Of a stretch of DNA of 64,000 nucleotides, positions 36,654-46,238 are shown piece after piece (position 1 is the stretch's first letter; every line of letters starts with the position of its first letter). Origin of the DNA: Euryarchaeota archaeon UBA443. Lineage in GTDB: Archaea; Thermoplasmatota; Poseidoniia; Poseidoniales; Poseidoniaceae. The stretch spans positions 10,161 to 74,160 of the forward strand of contig DAKS01000018.1 in assembly GCA_002499195.1 (NCBI GenBank). The letters run 5' to 3'. The notes under the pieces were generated by a model, which was given only the letters and a program-made list of their open reading frames with translations, was not told the DNA's origin and made no database searches. Position numbers and translations under genes: made by a program.

Positions 36654-38186
36654 ATGTTGAGCAAGACCAAAACAGCTATTTTTCTTGTTTTGTGCCTGTT
36701 GCTGACATTGCTTTTACCAACTAGTGTTTCAAATGAAACAGAAAATTATCCAGTTTTCACATTTGACCAAGAAGATGGATATCATGTTGATTCAGAACTA
36801 AATCTATCTGGTCAGTCATCGTTTCCGTTAACTTCTATTGAAATTAGTATATGGAATATATCTCTACCCGATCAGTGGTCTCAACTGTCTTCTAACCCAT
36901 TCTTGGATTCCGTAGTCCCATTTACTGATGAAGTAACAGATTCCACGATGTGGTCTTGGCAGCATTCGTATAATCTAAGTTCTGTTGACTGTACATGTTA
37001 TGTCGAAATTTCATTAATGGAACATACGAATTTAACCTCATTCGGTCTTATTGTCTACGTGGGAGATGAGCATCATCGTCCAGTACTTCGACCATCGTCG
37101 ACAGTAGATCTGAGCCAGTTCCATTCAACACAGATATTCAATTCCAATTCTATTGATTTGGCATATGAAGTACTCATTCCACCTTCTCACTCAGAACCGG
37201 GAACTACAATGGGATTGAATATAATTCCCGATGTGAGAATATGTCCAGTATCCAATGGAATCTGCTTGGAGAGTTATGTTAGCATTGCTACGAGTGATGC
37301 ATCATTCGATGAAGAATTGCAATTGGTTGTTGATATGGATAATAGTTTAATCGATGATGGATTCTATTTGCTCCAAGTGCAAATTCAGGATGAATTTCTT
37401 AAACTTTCAAATAACCTAACACAATTCGTAATCATCGATCAAACCGAGCCAACTGTTGAACTAACGGCTGTTGAGCAAGTCTTTGAATCGGAATCAATAG
37501 TCGTTGATATTGATGTCAATGATGGTTACATTGGCTCTACGTTTGTCATAACATGGACTATAACAGAACCTGATGGAACCCCTCGTTCAGTTTTGGATTC
37601 GGAAATTCTTGAGGATAGTCGCCTTGGATTTAAACCAACGAAATCTGGCCAATATAGCGTCAATGCACTAGTCCGGGATTTAGGGGGTCATTTAGTTGTG
37701 GTCAATCATAATGTTTCAGTATTCAACATTGCTCCAGACGCAGTTGTCAGGTATGATGGATTTCTAGTACAAGATGGATCTCAAGTCACAATTCCTCAAT
37801 CAGGCAATTGGGTCTTCAGTGCAAATGAATCAACAGACTCTGAGAGTGATATAATATCACTTGAGTATTATTGGTATGTTGATGGAAAGACCTTGTTGAG
37901 CGGTAAATCATATCTCACTTCATCCGATATACAAGCAACAACATATCGTGAAATCCGTGTTGAAGTCGTTGATGATGATGGTGAATCAAGCAACTTGTCG
38001 TTTGATGTAATCCATCAACAAAGTGAGTCGTTAGAATCATTTGCAGATACAACCTTGGCTTCGATGATATCTTTGTTTTTCATTCTCTTTATTGCTATCA
38101 TTGTCTTTATGCGTCAACGAGGCCAATCTGATAAGAGTTCAGGATTTGTCAAATGGACTGAGCGTGGCAAGAAGCCAAAGAATTGA
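36654..38186 (+). CDS. Secreted beta-sandwich protein with C-terminal TM anchor
   Basis: 510 residues. There is a signal peptide (MLSKTKTAIFLVLCLLLTLLLPTSVS), a long extracellular region of beta-sandwich (Ig/PKD-like) character, with segments such as DVNDGYIGSTFVITWTI and VNALVRDLGGHLVVVNHNV, and one C-terminal TM helix near 465-485 followed by a short basic tail. It is separated by 3 bases from the Ca-repeat protein gene, so the anchored partner may hold the rod-like protein at the surface. That pairing is inference. Confidence 0.7.
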   Translation: MLSKTKTAIFLVLCLLLTLLLPTSVSNETENYPVFTFDQEDGYHVDSELNLSGQSSFPLTSIEISIWNISLPDQWSQLSSNPFLDSVVPFTDEVTDSTMWSWQHSYNLSSVDCTCYVEISLMEHTNLTSFGLIVYVGDEHHRPVLRPSSTVDLSQFHSTQIFNSNSIDLAYEVLIPPSHSEPGTTMGLNIIPDVRICPVSNGICLESYVSIATSDASFDEELQLVVDMDNSLIDDGFYLLQVQIQDEFLKLSNNLTQFVIIDQTEPTVELTAVEQVFESESIVVDIDVNDGYIGSTFVITWTITEPDGTPRSVLDSEILEDSRLGFKPTKSGQYSVNALVRDLGGHLVVVNHNVSVFNIAPDAVVRYDGFLVQDGSQVTIPQSGNWVFSANESTDSESDIISLEYYWYVDGKTLLSGKSYLTSSDIQATTYREIRVEVVDDDGESSNLSFDVIHQQSESLESFADTTLASMISLFFILFIAIIVFMRQRGQSDKSSGFVKWTERGKKPKN

Positions 38187-38225
38187 TTAAAGAACTGTGA
38201 CGGTTGGACATACATAGTGGGTGCC

Positions 38226-39593
38226 ATGTTTGATGCAGCATTTGAAGCGTTGCCTGAGAAGCCACGTGCAATTTCCAAGGAGTTGTATCGTGAACGCCAG
38301 AAGCGTTTACTATCACAGTTTGATGTTGGAGATCTTGTCATAATATCTTCATTACCTGAAGCAACACGAAGCAACGACGTTCACTATCCTTATCGTTCAT
38401 CCAGCGACATGCTCTACATGTGTGGATGGACCGATCCCGAGGCGACATTGATGTTTTACCATGAAGATGGTCAATGGATATCTCACATCTTTGTACAGCC
38501 AAAGGACACATTGATGGAAATTTGGGAAGGACGTCGACATGGTGTCGAAGGTGCTCTCAAGGATTGGGCGGTAGACAAGGCAGATTCTTCTGAAGAAGTT
38601 CTATCTCATCTAGACCGAATTCTTGAATCATCGGTACGTGTCCATGTTCGAACTGGAATAAATCCGGATATTGATGCTCTGGTTATGACCGCTGTAAAGA
38701 AACGTGATCGTAAGCGTCAGCATTTCGGTTCAGGTCCAATAAGTGTTGAAGATCCAAGTCGACGAATCGCAGAGATGCGGTTACGAAAATCGGACGAAGA
38801 AATTCAACAAATGCGCTATGCTGCTGAAGTTTCTTCCAAAGCTCATGAATTGGCTATGGCAGCGAGTAAAGATGGAATTCATGAATTTCAAATTCAGTCG
38901 ATCATCGAAGGATTCTTTGTCTATGGTGGAACCAGTGGGTGGGCATACCCATCTATAGTTGGTTGTGGAGAGAATGCTACAATTCTCCATTATACGGTCA
39001 ACAACTCTCCTTGTCAATCCGATGAGATAATTCTCATTGATGCAGGCGCTGAGTACGAGGGATATGCTGCAGATATTACACGCTCATGGCCTATTGGTGG
39101 AGTATTTTCGGACGCTCAGAAAGAAATTTATGAGGTTGTTCTCGATGCTCAAGAAAAAGCAATTGATGTTTGTCGTGTTGGTAATCCATACAATATGCCT
39201 CATGAGGTTGCATGCAGAGCTCTTGCGGAAGGTCTAATTCGACTTGGAGTGATAAGCCAATCTGTCGAGGAGGCCCTTGATATGGAATCTGGTGAACTTC
39301 GAAGGTGGTACATGCATAATACTGGCCATTGGCTTGGTCTTGATGTTCATGATGTTGGAACCTACAAGCCTGACGGTTCTCCACGTCTCTTAGAGGCTGG
39401 AATGGTACTTACGGTTGAACCAGGTCTCTATTTCGGAGCGTGGCGTCCTGACGTGGACTGCCCAGAACGATATGCAAATATTGGTATTCGAATTGAAGAT
39501 GATGTTCTAGTCACTGATGGAGATCCTGATGTCCTTACAGGGTCATGTCCAAAAACAATTGATGATATTGAACGAATCGTTGGTAGCCTTTGA
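38226..39593 (+). CDS. pepP: Xaa-Pro aminopeptidase (M24B)
   Basis: About 455 residues. An aminopeptidase P N-terminal domain (SSSDMLYMCGWTDPEATLM) is followed by the pita-bread M24 domain with all five metal ligands: Asp in LIDAGAEYEGY, Asp in AADITRSW, His in HNTGHWLGLDVHD, Glu in LTVEPGLYF and Glu in GIRIEDDVLV. It removes N-terminal residues before proline and would finish degradation of proline-rich peptides released by the secreted proteases; proline can then be used by the proline dehydrogenase. The start is the ATG at 38226, with a GTG nine bases upstream. Confidence 0.93.
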   Translation: MFDAAFEALPEKPRAISKELYRERQKRLLSQFDVGDLVIISSLPEATRSNDVHYPYRSSSDMLYMCGWTDPEATLMFYHEDGQWISHIFVQPKDTLMEIWEGRRHGVEGALKDWAVDKADSSEEVLSHLDRILESSVRVHVRTGINPDIDALVMTAVKKRDRKRQHFGSGPISVEDPSRRIAEMRLRKSDEEIQQMRYAAEVSSKAHELAMAASKDGIHEFQIQSIIEGFFVYGGTSGWAYPSIVGCGENATILHYTVNNSPCQSDEIILIDAGAEYEGYAADITRSWPIGGVFSDAQKEIYEVVLDAQEKAIDVCRVGNPYNMPHEVACRALAEGLIRLGVISQSVEEALDMESGELRRWYMHNTGHWLGLDVHDVGTYKPDGSPRLLEAGMVLTVEPGLYFGAWRPDVDCPERYANIGIRIEDDVLVTDGDPDVLTGSCPKTIDDIERIVGSL

Positions 39594-39602
39594 GGTGGCC
39601 TT

Positions 39603-40787
39603 ATGGCTTGGAATGAAATTCTTGAACGGGTAGAGTCCTCGACCGAGATTTTCCGTCTTTCTGTTGAAGATTGTATCGAGTTATACGATAATGCTCCTCT
39701 TCATCAATTAATGGCAGCCGCACATCATCGTAGAACACTTCATAACCCTACAAATGAAGTTACTTACCTCGTTGATCGAAACATCAACTACACCAATGTC
39801 TGTACTATTAACTGCCAGTTTTGTTCGTTTTACAGACCTCCTGGTCATGAAGAAACATACACTCAATCCTATGATGAAATTCATAATCGTATCCATGAAT
39901 TGGAGGCGATTGGTGGTTCTCGAATTCTGATGCAGGGAGGTGTTAATCCTTCACTCGATTTCGAATGGTACATCGATCTCATCAAAGAATTACGAGAACA
40001 GCATCCAACTATTGACTTGGATTGCTTCTCTCCTATTGAAATTGAAGGTATTGCTGAAGTGACTAGACTCTCCACGCAAGAAGTTCTTGTTCGACTCAAA
40101 GATGCAGGAATGCATGGATTACCTGGAGGTGGTGCTGAGATGCTTGTCGAAACTGTTCGCAAAGATGTTTCACCAAAGAAAGGACATCCAGATAATTGGC
40201 TAAGAGTGATGAAAGAAGCCCAACTTCTTGGATTGACTACAAGTGCGACAAACGTGATTGGTTTTGGTGAAACGAATGCAGATAGAGTCCAACATCTCAA
40301 GCGAATCCGTACTCAGCAGGATGAGGTTTTGAAACAAGGTCTAACTGGATTTACATCCTTCATCGCATGGCCAGTTCAATTGGAAACAAACAGCTTTGGA
40401 AAACGTAATCGAGGCCAAAATAAATTTGAACGTGGTGCAGGACCTACCGAATATCTTCGTCATGTTGCAATTTCACGTTTGTTTTTGGACAACGTGAATC
40501 ACATTCAAGCATCTTGGCCGACGATGGGGATGAGCATTGCTCAGATGGCTCTCCTAGCGGGAGCAGATGATGCAGGTTCCACGATGATGGAAGAAAATGT
40601 CGTATCTGCCTCTGGTACATCGAAATTAAGTGCAACGGAGTACGAACTTCAATTGTCTATCAAACGTGCAGGATTCATTCCAGTACGTAGAAACAGTGAC
40701 TATAATCTTCTAGAAACTCCAAACGCTCTTATCGAGGCTCCAGAGGTAAAATGTCACCCTCCGATTCATGCTGTTGAATTGGTATAG
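39603..40787 (+). CDS. mqnC: MqnC-like radical SAM enzyme (futalosine pathway)
   Basis: 394 residues. The radical SAM cluster is Cys67-x3-Cys71-x2-Cys74 (CTINCQFC) after NINYTNV. The body shows ILMQGGVNPSLD, CFSPIEIEGIA, the hallmark HGLPGGGAEMLVETVRKDVS, and TSFIAWPVQLETN, matching cyclic dehypoxanthinyl futalosine synthase (MqnC) better than F420 CofH. MqnC closes the spiro ring in menaquinone synthesis. No other mqn gene is in the window. A GAGGTGG Shine-Dalgarno precedes the ATG, and pepP ends 9 bases upstream, so they are co-transcribed. The 3' end overlaps the convergent lipoprotein gene by 22 bases. Confidence 0.82.
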   Translation: MAWNEILERVESSTEIFRLSVEDCIELYDNAPLHQLMAAAHHRRTLHNPTNEVTYLVDRNINYTNVCTINCQFCSFYRPPGHEETYTQSYDEIHNRIHELEAIGGSRILMQGGVNPSLDFEWYIDLIKELREQHPTIDLDCFSPIEIEGIAEVTRLSTQEVLVRLKDAGMHGLPGGGAEMLVETVRKDVSPKKGHPDNWLRVMKEAQLLGLTTSATNVIGFGETNADRVQHLKRIRTQQDEVLKQGLTGFTSFIAWPVQLETNSFGKRNRGQNKFERGAGPTEYLRHVAISRLFLDNVNHIQASWPTMGMSIAQMALLAGADDAGSTMMEENVVSASGTSKLSATEYELQLSIKRAGFIPVRRNSDYNLLETPNALIEAPEVKCHPPIHAVELV

Positions 40788-43700
40788 AATACGACCCAAA
40801 TCTCTGCAACAATGTTTCTTCCACCTTTACTTGATTCTCCTGTGGGATTGTATTCTTGCCCGTTGAATAAACCACGATATGTTAATTCGTTAACCTGTCC
40901 ATTCATGTCTACCCATGATGTAATATCATAACTCCATTGTTTAACATCTTGGCCAGCACACCAGCCTGCACGTCCATAGGGCCACGAACCGAATTGATTG
41001 GCAACGACTCCATTGCTCACTTCGTTTTCACAACCGGTACTTGAGTAGACGATTGGATGCCATTCGTATGTCTGATGAGAACCCATGTAGTAATAATGTT
41101 GATGATCACAAAATTCTGCACAGTTCGCATCATCCTTTTGGAAACCATGACCTGTAATAGTTGCAACGATTTCGACTCTTGTTGTTTCGCTAGGAACTGT
41201 GAAATTTAGGCTCCTAACATATCGACTTTCATTATTGTAAGTACCATCGAATTCTCCACCAGTAAACCCAAATTCTGCATCAAATGCTCGCTCACCACTT
41301 CCCCAATTGGAGAATAGGAATTTGATCGTCATATCTCCTTTATTCGCTCCTTTGTAACGGAATCTTCGATCTTGGTCTTCTTCAAGCATGAACAGGTAAG
41401 GACTGATGTCGGTCAACCAGCGACCTTCGCGTCCATATGTTGTAATCCAACGCACAAATTCTGTACCACAAACAGATGAATTATCAGCATCGCATATGTA
41501 GAGATGAGCAAGATAATCCCATTCATGACAACCCCCATAGTTTCCATCACTTTTCTGATACCGATTACTTCGTTCATCGCAAGCATGCTCATGGAATACT
41601 TCTAGTGTATCGTATGAACTTAAGTTATCAGGTAAACTGAATGTTGCATTACGGTAGGAATTGTGGTTTGCTTGCCATCCACCAGAATGTCGCTCGAAAT
41701 CGTAAAGTGTCACCACATCGATTCCTGTATCCTGCATTCTGATTTCTGGTTCAAACTCAGCATTCCACTGATGAGGTTCGTATGTGTAGTGGAATGGATC
41801 ATTTGTTTGAGATACCCATGCGTAAATTGAGCCAGTATCGCGTGCTCTCTGGAATCGATCAATCCCCATAAAAAAGGGACTATTGAAGTTTGAAATCATT
41901 TCACCAAGCCCACCTTGGATGTTACTAGCGTCCATATCAATGTAGTGAATTCGACCATCCCATTTCTCTTCCTCACTCGGATTTAGACGTGTCTCAACAT
42001 CGCTTTTTCGTGAAAGTATATCGTTATGGTATGAAGAATCAAACGAACCGTAGAACAAATGAGTGTTGTCTGGTAAATTGCGAATGAAGGTTCCAGGATT
42101 AGTTGACCATGTTCCTGAATTTGAGTTTCCACTACTATCTGTATACTTGAACATGAAGAGATATACATCGTTACCAGTCCACTTGTTTTGGAATGTAAAC
42201 GTTCCATCAAGTGTAGGTACTGTGAAGGTTGGAACAATATCCATTGGACCATTTACAGACGTTCCTGCTGTCCATTGTACAGGCTTTTGTACAATTGCAC
42301 ATCCATCCGTATCGATTGTCCAACGCTCAGGGCTATCGGCACATATGTCGACGTTAGCAAAAACCCCATCTCCATCAAGATCTGCACATCCAAATGAATT
42401 GACCTGCAATCCGCTTGGAGTTCCTTCGCATTGGTCGATAAAATCATTCACTCCATCTGCGTCCGTATCACGTTCAACTGCGGCACAACCAAATTCGTCA
42501 ACATCAACAGCTCCTAATGGTGTTGTTGGACATAAGTCGAGGGTTGCTCCCGTAGCATTAACGTCGTTGACATTGTCATTATCATCATCTAAATCTTCAG
42601 TGGAATCATAGCATCCATCCATATCAAAATCTGTAATTTGAGTTCGCTCGTACTGCCAATTTGAACGCCCTCTTGGACAGGCATCGGTTGAATCGTTTTC
42701 ACCATCATTATCATCATCCAAATCTTCGAGTAAATCATTGCAGCCATCTTGATCCCAATCATTGTAGAGGTTTGCAGGCCAGTTCACTTCTCCGTTCAAA
42801 CAAGAATCATCAACATCAGGAATTCCATCGCCATCATCATCCTCATCATTACTATCGTCATGACATCCATCTTGATCTCTATCGTTTTCCAGCGTACTCA
42901 ACCATCCAATGGTTGAAACACAACCATCATTGGAGTCCAATATTCCATCGTTATCATCATCAAGGTCTTCATCAAAATCTCGACAACCATCCTGGTCTGC
43001 ATCACTAGGCAAATTCGATGCCCAACCATCCGATTCCCCTACTCCTTCAGGGCATAAATCGAGTTCATCAGTGATTCCATCACCATCAATATCGTTGTTA
43101 GCTTCAACAATGATTGTTATATTCCGATAATCTTCTGATAATGTATATTGGCCACACTGAGCACTGATAGTCACTACAAAGGATTCTGTTCTCAAATCTA
43201 AATCAGTCAGAATTGATGTGAATGAGCCATCTGATTGGATTGTGAGAGAATTAGAATTGACTGTAGAATCTTCTTCAGGAACATCGATTTGGGCTAAACA
43301 TGTGTTTAGGCTTTCATGCAAAACCTTTCCTTGAAGAACTAGCATTGATGATTCAACAACAAGATATTGAGGGGCAACGAGTGAAGTTGTGCCTTCATCG
43401 GGTACAAGAATATCTACAGTATTCGACATTGTTATTTCATCGCCTTCTGAGGGGATAATTTTTACATCGATCTCATATATTCCGGGAGTATTTGGTAACA
43501 GAATTATTGAGATGTATGTCGGTTTTGTATTTATGCTCCAGTCGGATGAACTAATTGATTCATTTTCAAGTTTGATGTCAGAATCAATACTAAACGTACC
43601 TTCTCCAGTCGTTTCTAGTAGTATGCTCAATTCTAGGATTTCTCCAATCTCTCCTGTTACTGACTGTTTGTCCCAAGAAGCGGATATGCTATATGGAATC

Positions 43701-43804
43701 ACAACAACCTGATCATCATCAACCTCTGTCTCCGATTCAGCGCCAAAGCAACCCGAAAACATCAGTAGCGAAAGGAAAACTGCGATGAAAGGCTTCTTGG
43801 CCAT
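40766..43804 (-). CDS. Lipoprotein with Ca repeats and PNGase F-like module
   Basis: 1012 residues with a lipobox (LLMFSGC, lipid Cys19). Residues about 30-230 are beta-rich. About 230-500 hold Cys-bearing DxDxDG calcium repeats (DQDGCxD...EDLDDDNDG). From about 720 the sequence matches peptide:N-glycosidase F: CHEWDYLAHLYI (Cys759-Asp763), FVRWITTYGREGRWLTDIS, ATITGHGFQ, NCAEFCDHQHYYY (Glu897), GSWPYGRAGWCAGQ. PNGase F removes N-glycans from Asn. The equivalents of catalytic Asp60 and Glu206 are present; the residue matching Glu118 (TETW) is not obvious. It is probably a surface enzyme or glycan-binding derivative. Confidence 0.82.
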   Translation of the reverse strand: MAKKPFIAVFLSLLMFSGCFGAESETEVDDDQVVVIPYSISASWDKQSVTGEIGEILELSILLETTGEGTFSIDSDIKLENESISSSDWSINTKPTYISIILLPNTPGIYEIDVKIIPSEGDEITMSNTVDILVPDEGTTSLVAPQYLVVESSMLVLQGKVLHESLNTCLAQIDVPEEDSTVNSNSLTIQSDGSFTSILTDLDLRTESFVVTISAQCGQYTLSEDYRNITIIVEANNDIDGDGITDELDLCPEGVGESDGWASNLPSDADQDGCRDFDEDLDDDNDGILDSNDGCVSTIGWLSTLENDRDQDGCHDDSNDEDDDGDGIPDVDDSCLNGEVNWPANLYNDWDQDGCNDLLEDLDDDNDGENDSTDACPRGRSNWQYERTQITDFDMDGCYDSTEDLDDDNDNVNDVNATGATLDLCPTTPLGAVDVDEFGCAAVERDTDADGVNDFIDQCEGTPSGLQVNSFGCADLDGDGVFANVDICADSPERWTIDTDGCAIVQKPVQWTAGTSVNGPMDIVPTFTVPTLDGTFTFQNKWTGNDVYLFMFKYTDSSGNSNSGTWSTNPGTFIRNLPDNTHLFYGSFDSSYHNDILSRKSDVETRLNPSEEEKWDGRIHYIDMDASNIQGGLGEMISNFNSPFFMGIDRFQRARDTGSIYAWVSQTNDPFHYTYEPHQWNAEFEPEIRMQDTGIDVVTLYDFERHSGGWQANHNSYRNATFSLPDNLSSYDTLEVFHEHACDERSNRYQKSDGNYGGCHEWDYLAHLYICDADNSSVCGTEFVRWITTYGREGRWLTDISPYLFMLEEDQDRRFRYKGANKGDMTIKFLFSNWGSGERAFDAEFGFTGGEFDGTYNNESRYVRSLNFTVPSETTRVEIVATITGHGFQKDDANCAEFCDHQHYYYMGSHQTYEWHPIVYSSTGCENEVSNGVVANQFGSWPYGRAGWCAGQDVKQWSYDITSWVDMNGQVNELTYRGLFNGQEYNPTGESSKGGRNIVAEIWVVFYTNSTA

Positions 43805-43834
43805 AACCGATACATGGACCTGAAGAACATGAAC

Positions 43835-44968
43835 CTAACGTCGGCCAATGTAGAGTTGTTCTGTCCTAGGATCGCTTATTTCGAGATTTTCAAGGTGAAC
43901 AAGTTGATCAGAGAATTCAACTCTAACCGGACATACCCATAACAATGGCATTTGCTTTTCACGTTTTATCTTGAGAATGAATTCCCAATGGATTCGATGG
44001 AGGCTTGAATTCATTGTACCCGGCCATAATTGTTCAGGAGGTGGGATCTCAAACGATCCATCATCATCAATCTTGGATTGACCTCCTTCTTCTGAAAAGC
44101 GCATTGGTCGCAAAAACACTCCTCCTTGGATGTCTTGTCTTTCCATCGGGGAATCCTCCCCCCCTGCTGTACCGTCATCAAGCCCTGCTTCCCAGTGGTG
44201 TGGTAATGGCGTGGAAAGACCAATCGGCGGTTGGGAATCCTCAGATGTATTGGAAATGTCGATTAGTGCTTTCCTAGATGGTGGCAAAGTACCTACTTGC
44301 CAATGTACGGTCATCGATTTCCAATCAGCTAATTCCTCGGGAATATGAATCGTTCCACGCAGTGGTTTACCACTGACGACCTGATTTGAAAACTCAACGA
44401 TTGGATGTTCAATAGGAGTGCGGAAAAAATCTTGTTGACGTTTCAAATCAATGAAATTTGCAATGAGGCGCAATACGATAGGAAGCATCAAAATTGGTAC
44501 AACGATAATACTGAGAATAGGATAATCGAGGAGTCCAATTTGCATGCTCTTCGTACCAAAACTCGGAATACCTATCGCACTAAGCAAGGGTTCTAAAAAC
44601 AAGTACACTAGTGTAGTCAAAAGTAGAATAACAGCAGCATTGATCATATTTCTGGCATAACGGTGCAAGTTGTTCGGCAGAATATACCATCCTCTACGTT
44701 GTTGATTGATAAGCTGAACAAATGGCCGTGTATCTACAACTGTGTCAGTTACATGCTCCATCTTTTTACCATCGTTATTTGTGATGAGTCGCTCAAGAAG
44801 CCACCCCTCTTTACTTTCAATTTTGTACGGTGGTAATCGTTGCTCAATTTGGACATCACTCAAATTGGATTCAACAATTTTTTCCGAAACAGGTGCAGCA
44901 TCAGCATTGATTCTTTTATCATCAAATGGAGGGTATCGTACACGATGAATGATTGTCCAATTTGACAT
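43835..44968 (-). CDS. Membrane protein of unknown function (2 TM)
   Basis: 377 residues. A hydrophilic N-terminal region (about 1-105) is followed by two hydrophobic helices (about 108-133 and 145-170), then a long soluble C-terminal region with a beta-rich character (IVEFSNQVVSGKPLRGTIHI, LVHLENLEISDPRTEQLYIG). No motif was recognised. A GGTGAAGG Shine-Dalgarno precedes its ATG, and its start lies only 9 bases after the reductase-like gene, so the two form an operon. Confidence 0.6.
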   Translation of the reverse strand: MSNWTIIHRVRYPPFDDKRINADAAPVSEKIVESNLSDVQIEQRLPPYKIESKEGWLLERLITNNDGKKMEHVTDTVVDTRPFVQLINQQRRGWYILPNNLHRYARNMINAAVILLLTTLVYLFLEPLLSAIGIPSFGTKSMQIGLLDYPILSIIVVPILMLPIVLRLIANFIDLKRQQDFFRTPIEHPIVEFSNQVVSGKPLRGTIHIPEELADWKSMTVHWQVGTLPPSRKALIDISNTSEDSQPPIGLSTPLPHHWEAGLDDGTAGGEDSPMERQDIQGGVFLRPMRFSEEGGQSKIDDDGSFEIPPPEQLWPGTMNSSLHRIHWEFILKIKREKQMPLLWVCPVRVEFSDQLVHLENLEISDPRTEQLYIGRR

Positions 44969-44977
44969 TCCTTCACC

Positions 44978-46201
44978 TCAAGTAAACAGGAGCTTGACTC
45001 CAGCCTTTAGAGCAAGTTTGCGAAATGCTGGGACGTTTTTCAATAAAGCAAGACCCAGTGGAACCGGTTTTTCTATGTCACCAATCTCGTTGATCAATGA
45101 AATTACTTCCGGTTTTGCAAAATTAGCAAAATGCGCATCTAGTTCTTCATCCGAACGTGTTGAAACGAGAAGATCTCTTAGTGCTCGAGCACGGTCCTGT
45201 TCTTTTTTCATTTTTGGCCATGATGTTTTGGTAACGTATTTGAGGTGCTTCTCAGAAAGTTGGTCCAGATTAATTTGTTTCACGAGTCGATCTACAACCG
45301 AAGAAATTTGTTTGAATCCTGGTCCTAGACCGCCGCCTGTAGTCGGTTTGGCCATGCCAGCAGCATCACCAATTACCAGTACTCGATCTTTGAACGGTCG
45401 GCGAATCATCCCTGAAGGAACAGGGCCGCAATAGCGTGCAGTCTCTGTAATGTTCTCAAATTTGTCTTTCCAAAGAGGATGTTGAAGGAAGTCATTGTAA
45501 CAATCAAGAACAGTCCGGCCATCAAGTAGATCGGCTTTAGACCAAAGGCCGATTCTATGGGTACCATTGCCAGATGGAATGATCCATGCAAAAAATCCGG
45601 GTGCGATTTCAGAGCCACTATACATTTCTAACCAGCGTTCTTTTCCTTCATATCCGACAACCTCGGTTTGAAACCCGACCAGCATTTCCTTTGGATATCC
45701 CATTTTGAAGCGTCGGCGAACCCAGGAATGTGCGCCATCGCACCCGATGAGAAGTTTTGACCGAAGGGTTGTTGTTTCGTTTGTGCGTTGGTTTATGATT
45801 TGAATCTCAACACCATCTTCTTGAACATCTGCTGAGACAGGTTGTGATTCGAGGAGAATATCTGATCCTGCTTCTAGCCCTTGTTGAACAACTGTTTGAT
45901 CGAATCGTTTTCTACAGACTACATAAGTTCTCAATTCACCTTCACGTCCAACAGGGACGAGGGTTCCAGAAGGGCCATGAATCAGGGCACCATCAACATC
46001 AGCCACCACAGTGTCGTAAGCTTCGACTGCATCCATTGCACTTGGAGTTACAAGGCCAGCACACTGAAATGGGCGCCCAACTTCATTATGTTCTTCAACC
46101 ATCAGAACAGAGAGTCCCCGCTCACAAAGCAGTCTTGCAGTGTAGCCTCCAACAGGCCCAGCCCCGATGATGATAACATCATAGTCGAAGTCCATGTTCA
46201 T
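44978..46201 (-). CDS. Geranylgeranyl reductase-family flavoprotein
   Basis: 407 residues. The FAD-binding Rossmann motif is DVIIIGAGPVGGYTARLL at about residues 8-25, the GRPFQCAGLV loop is near 42, and the second FAD motif is RVLVIGDAAGMAKPTTGGGLGPG near 283-305. This matches digeranylgeranylglycerophospholipid reductases and related FAD-dependent enzymes that saturate archaeal lipid or quinone isoprenoid chains. With menaquinone genes likely in this organism, the quinone side chain is a possible substrate as well. Start is the ATG at 46201. The downstream membrane-protein gene is in the same operon. Confidence 0.85.
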   Translation of the reverse strand: MNMDFDYDVIIIGAGPVGGYTARLLCERGLSVLMVEEHNEVGRPFQCAGLVTPSAMDAVEAYDTVVADVDGALIHGPSGTLVPVGREGELRTYVVCRKRFDQTVVQQGLEAGSDILLESQPVSADVQEDGVEIQIINQRTNETTTLRSKLLIGCDGAHSWVRRRFKMGYPKEMLVGFQTEVVGYEGKERWLEMYSGSEIAPGFFAWIIPSGNGTHRIGLWSKADLLDGRTVLDCYNDFLQHPLWKDKFENITETARYCGPVPSGMIRRPFKDRVLVIGDAAGMAKPTTGGGLGPGFKQISSVVDRLVKQINLDQLSEKHLKYVTKTSWPKMKKEQDRARALRDLLVSTRSDEELDAHFANFAKPEVISLINEIGDIEKPVPLGLALLKNVPAFRKLALKAGVKLLFT

Positions 46202-46238
46202 CTACGATGGACCGAACTTCAAGAAGTTTCTTCTCTAT

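Noticed and set aside
42063..43130. Plus-strand frames up to 182 codons opposite the PNGase F-like lipoprotein gene
   Set aside because: They mirror the acidic calcium repeats (Ser- and His-rich products) and have no initiation context or family features.
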